A stretch of 64,000 nucleotides of DNA from Paraflavisolibacter caeni (GTDB lineage Bacteria > Bacteroidota > Bacteroidia > Chitinophagales > Chitinophagaceae), in assembly GCF_025628885.1 (NCBI RefSeq), contig NZ_JAOTIF010000015.1, positions 62,001-126,000 on the forward strand, read 5' to 3'. The translations under genes and the position numbers were made by a program. The notes beneath the pieces are model-generated. The model was not told the origin of the DNA. It worked only from the letters and a program-made list of their open reading frames with translations, and searched no databases. Positions 1 to 8,036 of the stretch are shown here, in pieces; the first letter of the stretch is position 1, and each line of letters opens with the position of its first letter.

Positions 1-1463
1 ATCATTTATTCCCGGTTTTTCTAAAATTGGAAAGTTTAAAACTTCTGATCGTTGGGGGAGGAAATGTTGGTCTTGAAAAACTAAATGCAGTACTTGTTAA
101 TGCTCCTGCTACAAAGATTAAATTAGTGGCTATAGACATTAGTGATTCCATAAAGGAGTTAGCAGGAACCCATCATAACCTTGATTTGCATGAAAGGGCT
201 TTTGAAGAATCAGATCTGGAAGCGACAGACCTTGTGATCATTGCTATCAATGATAAGGACGAAAGCCAACGGATCAGGAACCTGGCTAAAGATCGTGAAA
301 AGCTGGTCAATGTTGCAGACAAGCCTGAATTATGTGATTTCTATTTGAGCTCAATTGTAAAAAAGGGGAATCTGAAAATTGCAATTTCTACCAATGGCAA
401 ATCTCCAACCATTGCCAAACGACTCAAAGAAACATTTGATGAGGTATTACCTGGCGAACTTGATGCAGTCCTGGATAATATGCAGTCTATACGCAACAAG
501 TTGAATGGAGATTTCTCGGCTAAAGTCAATAAATTAAATAAAATTACCCACGTATTAGCTACAGGTAAAGAACTTAGAGTGGAGCATGGAGAAAAATGGT
601 GGAAGAAAGTAGCTACCTGGTCGCTCTTTGCTTTCCTGTTTATGATTATTGGCCATGGAATTCTTTCTTATGTTCCTCTTAGTGAACTCTGGCAGGAAAT
701 TAAAACGATTGAGTTGGGCTCAAACTTTTTATGGCTGGTGGGTGCAGGTTTCCTGGCTCAGTTGGTAGATGGTGCTTTGGGTATGGGATATGGGGTTACA
801 TGTACCACAATCTTACTATCTCAGGGCGTTGCATTGCCCGCTATTAGCGGTAGCATCCACACGGCAGAAATGTTTTCCAGCGGCGTATCTGGTTATAGTC
901 ACTATAAATTTGGCAATGTCAACAAAAAGCTATTCAAAGTCTTATTGATCCCCGGTATCATTGGCGCTGTAATCGGTGCATTTATGCTTTCAAAATTGGG
1001 CGATCAATATGCAGACTACATAAAGCCAATATTGGCTACTTATACATTTATATTAGGTATAAGAATTTTGTTCACTGCATTCCGTAAAAAAACCAAGCCT
1101 AAAAAAGTAAAGCACGCAGGCTGGCTTGCTGGTGCTGGTGGATTTTTAGACTCATTTGGCGGTGGCGGATGGGGACCATTGGTGACCAGCACACTGATTT
1201 CTAAGGGACGAACTCCCCGCTATGTGATTGGATCAGTAAGTATTACTGAGTTTTTTGTAACATTGGCTAGTGCCCTTACTTTCTTCTCACTCATCGGGCT
1301 AAGCCACTGGCAGGTAATTGCTGGTTTGATAGTAGGAGGTATGCTGGGTGCTCCTTTAGCAGCAAAGCTATCTGGTAAATTGCCGGTTAAAACCATGTTT
1401 ATTTGTGTAGGAGCTATGGTAATTTTCTGGAGTTTAAGGATTCTAATCAAAGCTCTGTTCTAG
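1..1463 (+). CDS. Siroheme-synthase-like / TauE sulfite exporter fusion (5' partial)
   Basis: Two domains fused in one frame. The first ~170 residues look like a Met8/CysG N-terminal domain: an NAD-binding loop IVGGGNVGLEKL, then NVADKPELCDFY, where the Asp matches the position of the CysG catalytic Asp, then the STNGKSPTIAKRLKE segment. After a linker comes a TSUP/TauE-SafE permease with about eight membrane segments and glycine-rich loops (VDGALGMGYG; LDSFGGGGWGP). The reading frame is open back to base 3 and reads HLFPVFLKLESLKLL, a normal start region for this family, so the gene begins outside the window and the TTG at 27 is not the start. The siroheme half would oxidise precorrin-2 and load iron; the permease half would move sulfite or a related anion. 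With metX and metZ next door it fits sulfate assimilation. Substrate and enzyme activity are inferred. Confidence 0.88.
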   Translation, partial: HLFPVFLKLESLKLLIVGGGNVGLEKLNAVLVNAPATKIKLVAIDISDSIKELAGTHHNLDLHERAFEESDLEATDLVIIAINDKDESQRIRNLAKDREKLVNVADKPELCDFYLSSIVKKGNLKIAISTNGKSPTIAKRLKETFDEVLPGELDAVLDNMQSIRNKLNGDFSAKVNKLNKITHVLATGKELRVEHGEKWWKKVATWSLFAFLFMIIGHGILSYVPLSELWQEIKTIELGSNFLWLVGAGFLAQLVDGALGMGYGVTCTTILLSQGVALPAISGSIHTAEMFSSGVSGYSHYKFGNVNKKLFKVLLIPGIIGAVIGAFMLSKLGDQYADYIKPILATYTFILGIRILFTAFRKKTKPKKVKHAGWLAGAGGFLDSFGGGGWGPLVTSTLISKGRTPRYVIGSVSITEFFVTLASALTFFSLIGLSHWQVIAGLIVGGMLGAPLAAKLSGKLPVKTMFICVGAMVIFWSLRILIKALF

Positions 1464-1490
1464 AATCTTTTATGAAACATTAAAACTATA

Positions 1491-1523
1491 AAAAGCCCCG
1501 GTAATGAATACTCCGGGGCTTTT
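1491..1523. terminator. Bidirectional terminator between the fusion gene and metX
   Basis: Inverted repeat AAAAGCCCCGG / CCGGGGCTTTT with an 11-nt loop. It lies between two converging genes, with A-runs on one side and T-runs on the other, so it can serve both. Confidence 0.85.
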
Positions 1524-1572
1524 AACATTATTTATAAATCGCCTGCTTGTCTTTTTAAAAAATGGCAATTCT

Positions 1573-2586
1573 TTACCGTTCCAACCATTTGATCAGGTGC
1601 TGCGAAATCACAGGTGTTTCAACAAGAAAACCATCATGACCGTATGCGGAATTAATCTCAATGTATTGGGTATGTTGAATATTTTCAGCCATGAACTCTT
1701 GTTCATGAACGGGACAAAGAATGTCACTGCTGATCCCTATGATCAATGTGTTTTGCTTTATTTGTTGAAGTGCCTCTTGAACGTTATTGGTGCGTCCCCT
1801 TGCAATGTTATGACTATCCATAGCCTTGGTTATAGTAAAATAACTATAAGCGTTGAATCTGTTTACCAGTTTGTCTCCCTGGTAAGTAATATAGGATGAT
1901 GCTTTGAAATTGTCAGTCTTGTTAATATCAGAATCACTTTGCTTTTGAACCAGTATTTCATAATTGCGATATGTAAGTAAGGCAACCGCTCTGGCTGCTT
2001 TCATGCCCTTTAATCCAGATTCTGGCCCGTCTTTTTCCCAGGTGCAATCAGCTTCAATGGCAAGCCGCTGAGCTGTATGAACAGCAATTCCCCATGCGCT
2101 TTCGGCTGATGACGTGGCGAGCAGGAAGAGATTCTGAGGAACGTCTTTTTCCATTAAACACCATTCCAATGCCTGGTACCCGCCAATGCTACCACCAATG
2201 AGCAGGTGTATCTTTTCGATACCCAAGTGTTGCCTAAGCAGAATATGCGCGTTCACAATATCACGGATGGTGATAAATGGAAAATCCTTATAATAAGGCT
2301 TACCCGTTTGCGGATTGGTGCTCAAAGGACCTGTGGTTCCGTAACAGGAGCCAAGGATATTTGCACAGATAATAAAATATCTTTCAGGGTCAAGTGGTAA
2401 ACCGGGGCCAATCATTTGCGGCCACCAGTCGGACGCATTTGAATTGGCTGTAAAGGCATGACAGATCCATACAACATTGTCCTTTGCTGCATTTAATGTA
2501 CCATAAGTATGATAGCTAATGGTGATTTCCGGTAATTGATTTCCGCTTTCTAAAACAAAGGGATGCGCGTAGTGAAAAGACTCCAT
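1573..2586 (-). CDS. metX: Homoserine O-acetyltransferase
   Basis: An alpha/beta-hydrolase-fold acyltransferase that activates homoserine with acetyl-CoA (or succinyl-CoA) for methionine synthesis. The nucleophile elbow GGSIGG supplies the Ser (about residue 133 from the chosen start). The later SSDILCPVHEQ and YGHDGFL segments supply Asp and His of the triad. Length (337 aa) is normal for MetX. The frame extends to a TTG at 2598, but that codon lies in a TAcaTTTTG promoter-like stretch, so the ATG at 2586 (MESFHYAHPF) is preferred. It is divergent from the OsmC gene, with only 57 bp between starts, and sits one gene away from a PLP sulfhydrylase that would use its product. Acetyl versus succinyl specificity cannot be read by eye. 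Confidence 0.92.
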   Translation of the reverse strand: MESFHYAHPFVLESGNQLPEITISYHTYGTLNAAKDNVVWICHAFTANSNASDWWPQMIGPGLPLDPERYFIICANILGSCYGTTGPLSTNPQTGKPYYKDFPFITIRDIVNAHILLRQHLGIEKIHLLIGGSIGGYQALEWCLMEKDVPQNLFLLATSSAESAWGIAVHTAQRLAIEADCTWEKDGPESGLKGMKAARAVALLTYRNYEILVQKQSDSDINKTDNFKASSYITYQGDKLVNRFNAYSYFTITKAMDSHNIARGRTNNVQEALQQIKQNTLIIGISSDILCPVHEQEFMAENIQHTQYIEINSAYGHDGFLVETPVISQHLIKWLER

Positions 2587-2623
2587 TCTCGATTTCAAAA
2601 TGTAAAGTAAAAGCTTAGGAAGT

Positions 2624-2631
2624 TACTTTTG
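2624..2631 (+). promoter_or_regulatory. -7 promoter element (TACTTTTG) of the OsmC gene
   Basis: A perfect TAnnTTTG, 12 nt before the ATG at 2644. No convincing -33 TTTG. It overlaps the TTG that would start a longer frame, which rules out the longer start. Confidence 0.6.
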
Positions 2632-2643
2632 CAAAAAAAATTA

Positions 2644-3066
2644 ATGATTGAAATAGAAATTGAAAGGAAAATAGGTGATTTTGGGTTCGAAGCCCTGGAC
2701 CAACAAGGTCACAAAGTGCTGACAGATGCAAGTTCAGACATTGGTGGGCAAAACACCGGAGCACGCCCTATGCAGTTGATGCTCATGGCGCTTGGCACTT
2801 GCAGCGCCATCGATGTTGTGAATATTTTGAAAAAGCAACGCCAGACAATTGATAGTTTCAAAATGAAGGTAAGTGGTGAACGGGAGCAAGATGTTGAACC
2901 ATCCTTGTGGAAGAAAGCTCACATTAATTTTGAACTAAAAGGGCCTATCGACCAGCAGAAAGCCGAACGTGCCTGTGCACTATCTATTGAAAAATACTGC
3001 TCCGTAGCAGAAACCATGCGTAGAGCAGGGGCTGAAATAAGCTGGGAAGTAAAGGTTATATCCTGA
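2644..3066 (+). CDS. OsmC/Ohr family protein
   Basis: About 140 residues of the OsmC fold: TGARPMQLMLMALGTC holds the first conserved Cys, and the second lies in IEKYCSVAETM. In OsmC/Ohr proteins these two cysteines reduce organic hydroperoxides. The fold also includes YhfA-like proteins of unknown substrate, and this one looks closer to that YhfA branch than to true Ohr. The ATG at 2644 (MIEIEIERKIG) is chosen because an upstream TTG lies inside the promoter element. It sits between metX and the sulfhydrylase, so a role linked to thiol or sulfur chemistry is plausible but inferred. Confidence 0.85.
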   Translation: MIEIEIERKIGDFGFEALDQQGHKVLTDASSDIGGQNTGARPMQLMLMALGTCSAIDVVNILKKQRQTIDSFKMKVSGEREQDVEPSLWKKAHINFELKGPIDQQKAERACALSIEKYCSVAETMRRAGAEISWEVKVIS

Positions 3067-3194
3067 CCTTATTCCAAAAGAGAATCACTAGGCAGGAAGC
3101 TTCTCATCAGTAAAGATTTTAGAAATATTTTTTATAAATCATCTCATCCTATGTTGTCATAGACCTATATTAGAGATGAAGAAAACAAATCCTT

Positions 3195-4361
3195 ATGCAT
3201 CCAACTACAAAAGCTATTCGCACGCAAATAGAACGGACAGAACAGATGGAACATTCCTCACCAATGTTCCTAACCAGTTCGTTTGTTTATGAAGATGCCG
3301 AACACATGAGGGCGGCTTTTGCCGATGAAATTGACGCGAACATTTATACGCGCTTCAGCAATCCTACAGTTCAGGAGTTTATTGATAAAATCTGCATTTT
3401 AGAGGGTGCAGAAAGTGGCTTTGCTACCGCTTCTGGTATGAGTGCCATCTTTGCTTCCTTCATGGCTTTGATGAAACAGGGAGATCACCTGTTGGTGTGC
3501 AGGTCAATTTTTGGAAGTACTCATACTGTCATCACTAAGTTTTTGCCCAAATACGGAATTGATTATACCTATGTGGACGCTAATGCAAAACCAGAGGAAT
3601 GGGAAGCAGCCATCCGTCCAAATACGAAAATGATATTCCTGGAAACACCAACAAATCCTGCGTTGGATGTGATTGATCTTGAATTAATTGGGCAGCTTGG
3701 GAAGAAACATAATCTCATTGTCAATGTAGATAATTGTTTCGCAACTCCTATAGGACAACGCCCCATCGATTTCGGAGCGGACCTGGTGGTTCATTCCGCA
3801 ACAAAGTGGATTGATGGTCAGGGAAGAGTGCTTGGGGGAATTGTTGTAGGTAAACCTGATCTGATTCATGAAATTTACCTGTTTTGCAGGAGCACCGGCC
3901 CATCGCTTTCTCCTTTCAATGCCTGGGTACTGAGTAAAGCTGTTGACACCTTGGATGTTCGTATGCAGCGTCACGCCTCCAGTGCTTTGTATCTGGCAGA
4001 AAAATTGCAAAATCATCCTCAGTTATCTTGGGTTAAATATCCTTTCCTGCCTTCTCACCCGCAGTATAAGATTGCTCAAAAGCAAATGAAAAATGGAGGA
4101 GGGCTGGTTTGTTTTGATTTGAAAGGAGGGCTGGAAAGTGGAAGAAAGTTCCTAAACAACCTGAAACTTCTTTCTTTAACAGCCAATTTAGGAGATGCCC
4201 GTACCATAGCATCGCATCCTGCAAGTACAACTCACGCAAAGTTGACAGATGCAGAGCGGCAGGCTGTAGGCATTACCCCCGGTTTGATCAGGATTTCTGT
4301 AGGCCTTGAGCATCCGGAAGATATACTACAGGATATCCTGCAGGCCCTGGAAGAGAAGTAA
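3195..4361 (+). CDS. metZ: Cys/Met metabolism PLP enzyme, probable O-succinyl/acetylhomoserine sulfhydrylase
   Basis: A 388-residue fold-type I PLP enzyme of the MetB/MetC/MetZ family. HSATKWIDGQGRVLGG carries the PLP-binding Lys (K204). VNVDN(C)FATP has the Asp that contacts the pyridine nitrogen, but with Cys181 where many members have Thr. YTRFSNPTV is the subunit-contact loop that binds the PLP phosphate. It probably joins sulfide to the acylated homoserine made by MetX to give homocysteine. Cystathionine gamma-synthase or lyase activity cannot be excluded by inspection. The ATG at 3195 gives a normal N-terminus. A strong terminator follows. Confidence 0.88.
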   Translation: MHPTTKAIRTQIERTEQMEHSSPMFLTSSFVYEDAEHMRAAFADEIDANIYTRFSNPTVQEFIDKICILEGAESGFATASGMSAIFASFMALMKQGDHLLVCRSIFGSTHTVITKFLPKYGIDYTYVDANAKPEEWEAAIRPNTKMIFLETPTNPALDVIDLELIGQLGKKHNLIVNVDNCFATPIGQRPIDFGADLVVHSATKWIDGQGRVLGGIVVGKPDLIHEIYLFCRSTGPSLSPFNAWVLSKAVDTLDVRMQRHASSALYLAEKLQNHPQLSWVKYPFLPSHPQYKIAQKQMKNGGGLVCFDLKGGLESGRKFLNNLKLLSLTANLGDARTIASHPASTTHAKLTDAERQAVGITPGLIRISVGLEHPEDILQDILQALEEK

Positions 4362-4380
4362 ATTTCTACTGTATAAAAAA

Positions 4381-4412
4381 GCCCTCACTTTATATTGAAG
4401 TGGGGGCTTTGT
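4381..4412 (+). terminator. Terminator after metZ
   Basis: GCCCTCACTT / AAGTGGGGGC stem (one T-G pair), 7-nt loop, preceded by an A-run and followed by TTTG. Confidence 0.8.
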
Positions 4413-4488
4413 ATTTAAATATTTTTAGAGTCATGGCCTTGCCGCATTGCCTTCTGCTCCTCAGGCGGACCAGGAGGCTGTTGCAGGT

Positions 4489-4824
4489 TTAGGCCGCCTC
4501 TGCTTGCTCTTCAATCTCGTCCATTGAAATACCTAAGTGGCTTTCATCATAAATACACTTACCTTCTTTAATTAAAAGTACCTGTGGAGATTCATGCTGA
4601 ATTTTAAAAATCTCAGCAATTTGATTGGAAATATTTCTGTGCGCAATTAAATCCAGGTAATAAAAGTCAATTTGCTCGGTAAAGCCAGCTTTCTGAAGCC
4701 TGTTCAAGGCAACAGAGCTAACAGAGCAACGGGTACTGTGCTTAAAAATAACCTGCGGCTTTTGACTTGACTTCTGAATGATGTCTCCCAGTTGATTTTC
4801 ATTATTGATATGAATCCACTGCAT
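4489..4824 (-). CDS. ytxJ: Bacilliredoxin-like YtxJ (monothiol)
   Basis: A 111-residue thioredoxin-fold protein with the YtxJ signature KHSTRCSVSS. Cys33 is the only Cys at the CXXC position; the resolving Cys is Ser, the monothiol pattern. In Firmicutes and in Bacteroidota that make bacillithiol, YtxJ is assigned to bacillithiol-protein disulfide reduction. This suggests the organism makes bacillithiol, although no bsh genes are in the window. The start is ATG with the typical MxWIxIN opening. A small lipoprotein gene lies 94 bp upstream on the same strand and may be co-transcribed. Confidence 0.88.
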   Translation of the reverse strand: MQWIHINNENQLGDIIQKSSQKPQVIFKHSTRCSVSSVALNRLQKAGFTEQIDFYYLDLIAHRNISNQIAEIFKIQHESPQVLLIKEGKCIYDESHLGISMDEIEEQAEAA

Positions 4825-4918
4825 TTTATTAGAGATTTAAGGGTAAAATGAAAATAGCCCTTGCAGGAAACTGTCTAACTTCCTGGCAATTAATTATTTA
4901 CAATATTAGTTAGGTAAA

Positions 4919-5047
4919 TTAGCCTTTGAATCTGGCAGAGTAAGTAGGATTACCTGGGCAGCCATATTTGCTGCGGGAGGTAAAACATGAAGATAAACTC
5001 ACAACTGTTATCATAAGGAGAATAAACGTAGCAACTTTGCTTTTCAT
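4919..5047 (-). CDS. Small lipoprotein, 42 aa
   Basis: A short gene translated by hand on the minus strand. It starts ATG (MKSKVATFILLMITVV), has a lipobox-like LSSC with Cys at residue 21, then a short mature part ending CFTSRSKYGCPGNPTYSARFKG and TAA. The signal sequence is a classical lysine plus hydrophobic core, and the mature peptide is only about 22 residues with a second Cys in a KYGCP motif. A perfect -7 element on the minus strand (CAAAGATA at 5093-5100 read on plus) lies about 45 bp upstream, supporting expression. I recall similar tiny KYGCP lipoproteins in Bacteroidota but know no function. Confidence 0.7.
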   Translation of the reverse strand: MKSKVATFILLMITVVSLSSCFTSRSKYGCPGNPTYSARFKG

Positions 5048-5092
5048 TTGTAAAGATTTTTGTTTGTCGGTTTAGAATGATTGGATATATAG

Positions 5093-5100
5093 CAAAGATA
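5093..5100 (-). promoter_or_regulatory. -7 promoter element (TATCTTTG) of the small lipoprotein gene
   Basis: Perfect TAnnTTTG on the minus strand, predicted leader about 40 nt. Confidence 0.55.
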
Positions 5101-5588
5101 TATCAAATCTCCCCGCTTTAAAAGGCTTGGGTGCATGGTTTACAGGGTTTTAACATTCAAAACGGTTTTTATACAGATAAAACTAATATTTTAATATATA
5201 AAAACACTTATATATGGCGGCCTCTAAGCTCTGCAGACCCGCTTCAGGAACTGATCCTTTCACCATTGGATGCCGTAATCCGCCGAAAGAATCAATGTTA
5301 TATGAGTGGTAATGGTATTGGATCAAAAAAATGCGAGGGTTGACCACGAAATTTTATCATTCTTACAAATTGCTGTACATACTGCTTTCATTTGAAAAAC
5401 TGGTAATTGCATTAAGCTTCAACCATAGATAAAATTTAAATATAACCATAACTTAAAGTTTATTCTTAAAACATTGAACGTGTTTGAAACTTTCTCAAAA
5501 AAATCACACAAACACTAGTTTAATATTTTCTAATATTGCCTTTCAGAAAAGCAATGCCTTACCTTTACGCCTTTTAAGAATTCTGGTA
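5101..5588. other. Gene-poor stretch with one GC-rich element (5216-5284)
   Basis: AT-rich DNA between divergent genes. The only notable part is 5216-5284: GGCGG at its left edge can pair with CCGCC at its right edge, and TCAG/CTGA and ATCC/GGAT can pair inside. This could be a small structured RNA or a remnant of a decayed gene; neither strand gives a recognisable protein. From 5285 on I see nothing until a TACCTTTA promoter-like element at 5560-5567. Confidence 0.35.
5560..5567 (+). promoter_or_regulatory. -7-like element (TACCTTTA) before the exonuclease gene
   Basis: Matches TAnnTTTG except the last base; a TTG lies 21 nt upstream as a possible -33. It is 21 nt before the ATG at 5589 and argues against the longer TTG-started frame. 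Confidence 0.45.
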
Positions 5589-6359
5589 ATGTTACAACTA
5601 ACCAAACCTATTGCATTTATTGATATCGAAGCAACCGGTTCAAATCCGGCGAGTGACAGGATTGTAGAAATTGCAATCATTAAATATTTGCCTGATGGTA
5701 ATCGTTCTGTAAAGCGCAAGCTTCTTAATCCGCAAATGCCTATTCCTAAGGTTTGTGTTGATATTCATGGCATAACTGATGAAATGGTGAAAGATGCACC
5801 AACTTTCAAACAAGTTGCCCATGAAATCAAGCAATTCCTTGACAATTGTGATTTGTCTTGCTATAATGCCTTTCGTCTTGATATTCCAATGCTGGTAGAA
5901 GAATTTATTCGTGCTGGTATTGAATTCGATATGAAGAGTAGAAAATTGGTAGATGTACAGAAGATATTTCACCAAATGGAGCAACGCACTTTATCAGCTG
6001 CTTATAAGTTTTATTGTAATAAAACATTAGATAAAGCCCATAGTGCAGAAGATGATGCAGCAGCAACTGCTGATATCTTGAATGCACAGTTGGAGCGCTA
6101 CCCGCAACTGGGAAATACCGTTGACTCTGTTTTAAAAGTAATTGGCGAAGATAATCTGATTGACTTTGCCCGCCGGTTTGTCTTTGATGATAAAGGTGTC
6201 GAAGTGTTTAACTTCGGCAAACATAAGGGCCGTCCTGTAGCGGATGTATTGAAATCGGAGCCTCAATACTATGACTGGATGATGAAAGGGGACTTCCCTA
6301 TGAATACGAAACAAAAGCTAACGGAAATTTATACACGCTCAATGCTCAAAAAGTCTTAA
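5589..6359 (+). CDS. DnaQ-like 3'-5' exonuclease with C-terminal FGKHKG domain
   Basis: A DEDDh-family exonuclease. FIDIEATG (Exo I, with D and E metal ligands), a YNAFRLDIPML segment (Exo II; family consensus is N..FD, here N..LD) and HSAEDDAAAT (Exo III, H and D) are all present in the first ~170 residues. The C-terminal part has NFGKHKGRPVADVL...YYDWM, a small domain often attached to such exonucleases and of uncertain role. It probably removes nucleotides in DNA repair or proofreading, or trims RNA. The frame extends upstream to a TTG, but the ATG at 5589 gives the family-like MLQLTKPIAFIDIE start and leaves the promoter element outside. The next gene starts 12 bp after the stop. Confidence 0.88.
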   Translation: MLQLTKPIAFIDIEATGSNPASDRIVEIAIIKYLPDGNRSVKRKLLNPQMPIPKVCVDIHGITDEMVKDAPTFKQVAHEIKQFLDNCDLSCYNAFRLDIPMLVEEFIRAGIEFDMKSRKLVDVQKIFHQMEQRTLSAAYKFYCNKTLDKAHSAEDDAAATADILNAQLERYPQLGNTVDSVLKVIGEDNLIDFARRFVFDDKGVEVFNFGKHKGRPVADVLKSEPQYYDWMMKGDFPMNTKQKLTEIYTRSMLKKS

Positions 6360-6371
6360 GCTGAACTACCG

Positions 6372-7136
6372 GTGGAAAAACTTGTAATTATACCAACATA
6401 CAACGAGAAAGAAAATATTGAAGCCATCTTACAGGCCATTTTTGACTTAAAGCAGGATTTTCATGTCCTGGTAATAGATGATGGTTCTCCTGATGGTACG
6501 GCTGAAATTGTGCGCCAACTCCAACCGCGCTACGACTATAAGGTTTTCCTGGAGGAAAGAAGAGGAAAGCTGGGATTGGGTACTGCCTATATTCATGGAT
6601 TCAAATGGGCTGTAAATAAAGGCTATGCCTATATTTTCGAAATGGATGCTGATTTTTCACACAATCCAAAGGACTTGCCGCGTCTATACGATGCTTGCAA
6701 ATTTGGAGGCGCCGATGTGGCTATTGGCTCAAGATATGTAAAAGGTGGGGGTGTTCGAAATTGGCCGGCTGACCGTATATTTTTATCTAAGGGCGCATCT
6801 TTATATACCCGCATCATTACTTTCATGCCTATATGGGATCCTACTGCAGGTTTCATTTGCTATAGTAAAAAAGTATTGGAAACAATAAATCTGGATGAAA
6901 TTCATTTTGTAGGATATGCTTTCCAGATAGAAATGAAGTTTGCTGCCTGGAAATTAGGCTTTAAAATCAAAGAAGTTCCCATCCAGTTTGAAGACAGAAA
7001 ACATGGCGAATCGAAGATGAGTCATAATATTGTGAAAGAAGGAATTTTAGGCGTCCTGAAATTACGATGGTATGGACTATTTACCAATTACCGTAAGCGG
7101 GTAAAAACCGGGAAAGCCAATTTTACAGAAGTATAA
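6372..7136 (+). CDS. Polyprenol monophosphomannose synthase-type GT2
   Basis: A soluble GT-A fold glycosyltransferase of 254 residues, like Dpm1/Ppm. IPTYNEKENI is the nucleotide-binding start, VIDDGSPDGTAEIV the first Asp motif, MDADFSHNP the DXD metal site, and EDRKHGESKMS the conserved C-terminal basic motif. It probably transfers mannose (or glucose) from a nucleotide sugar to polyprenyl phosphate at the inner membrane. It has no C-terminal membrane domain, as is normal for this subfamily. Start is GTG, 12 bp after the exonuclease stop. The stop TAA shares one base with the next ATG (TAATG), so translation is probably coupled. Confidence 0.9.
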   Translation: MEKLVIIPTYNEKENIEAILQAIFDLKQDFHVLVIDDGSPDGTAEIVRQLQPRYDYKVFLEERRGKLGLGTAYIHGFKWAVNKGYAYIFEMDADFSHNPKDLPRLYDACKFGGADVAIGSRYVKGGGVRNWPADRIFLSKGASLYTRIITFMPIWDPTAGFICYSKKVLETINLDEIHFVGYAFQIEMKFAAWKLGFKIKEVPIQFEDRKHGESKMSHNIVKEGILGVLKLRWYGLFTNYRKRVKTGKANFTEV

Positions 7137-8029
7137 TGAAAAAGGCTTTACTTCAGCTACATGGTGCTGTTTTTTTATGGGGGTTTACAGGGGTGCTTGG
7201 AAGGGCTATTTCTTTAGATGCGGTTCTTTTGGTATGGTATCGATTGCTGATCACTGTGCTTTCTCTTTGGATACTTTTTTATTTCAGAAAGAAAATTTCC
7301 AGGATCAGTAAAGCCTCTGTTCTTAAGATCAGTTTATTGGGTTTTATCTTGTCCTTGCATTGGGTATGCTTTTATGCAAGTATCAAGTATGCGAACGTAA
7401 CGATTGCGCTTACATGTCTTTCAACAGCTGCATTACTTTCATCCATTCTCGAGCCTCTGGTTCTTGGCAGGCGCTTCGATTCATTTGAAATTCTATTAGG
7501 ATTATTTGCAATTGCTGGTATCGTTGTTATTTATAATACCCATCTGCAGTTTTCCATTGGCATTGGTATCGGTTTAATTTCAGCTCTATTAACTGTTCTG
7601 GTTTCTGTATACAATAAAAAAATAATACATGATTATGCACCAGAAGAGATAACTCTTTATCAGTTATCTGGTGGCTTTATAGGGCTCACGCTTTTACTTC
7701 CTCTGAATAATTACCTGGTTGCTCCACAGCAAATGTATCCAACCGTTCCAGATTGGATTTGGCTCCTGATATTGAGTTGGATATGCACGATTTTAACATT
7801 CTACCTGTATATACGCTCTCTGAAAAAGGTTTCTGCTTTTACGATGAACCTTACTCTTACGCTTGAACCTGTATATGGGATCATACTGGCATTTTTCTTT
7901 TACCATGAAAATAAATACCTGAGCAACTGGTTCTATTTGGGCTTCGGATTGATTGCTTTGGCAGTAGTACTCCATACCTGGCGATTGATGAAGCCAATGC
8001 AGGAACTGTCAAACAATCCTACTCATTGA
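7136..8029 (+). CDS. DMT-superfamily (EamA) transporter
   Basis: 297 residues, ten predicted membrane helices in two EamA repeats of five. The first repeat starts HGAVFLWGFTGVLGR and contains the usual WYRLLIT segment; the second contains LEPVYGIILAFFFYHE. Family members export amino acids, nucleotides or metabolites; nothing here identifies the substrate. It overlaps the glycosyltransferase by one base, so the two are one transcript and perhaps act on the same lipid or sugar pathway (inference). It ends 7 bp from the end of a converging gene with no terminator between them. Confidence 0.87.
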   Translation: MKKALLQLHGAVFLWGFTGVLGRAISLDAVLLVWYRLLITVLSLWILFYFRKKISRISKASVLKISLLGFILSLHWVCFYASIKYANVTIALTCLSTAALLSSILEPLVLGRRFDSFEILLGLFAIAGIVVIYNTHLQFSIGIGIGLISALLTVLVSVYNKKIIHDYAPEEITLYQLSGGFIGLTLLLPLNNYLVAPQQMYPTVPDWIWLLILSWICTILTFYLYIRSLKKVSAFTMNLTLTLEPVYGIILAFFFYHENKYLSNWFYLGFGLIALAVVLHTWRLMKPMQELSNNPTH

Positions 8030-8036
8030 TTTTTCA

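Noticed and set aside
2789-2803. Sigma-54-like TTGGCACTTGC in the OsmC gene
   Set aside because: Spacing between GG and GC is too short and it lies within coding sequence.
3067-3194. SAM riboswitch before metZ
   Set aside because: I looked for the conserved SAM-I core and a following terminator and did not find them.
5131-5343. Open frame of 70 codons starting GTG
   Set aside because: Low-complexity AT-rich start, no family resemblance, no promoter element; more likely non-coding.
5634-5655. tRNA T-loop-like GGTTCAAATCCGG
   Set aside because: It lies inside the exonuclease coding frame (ATGSNPASD) and no acceptor stem or anticodon arm can be fitted around it.
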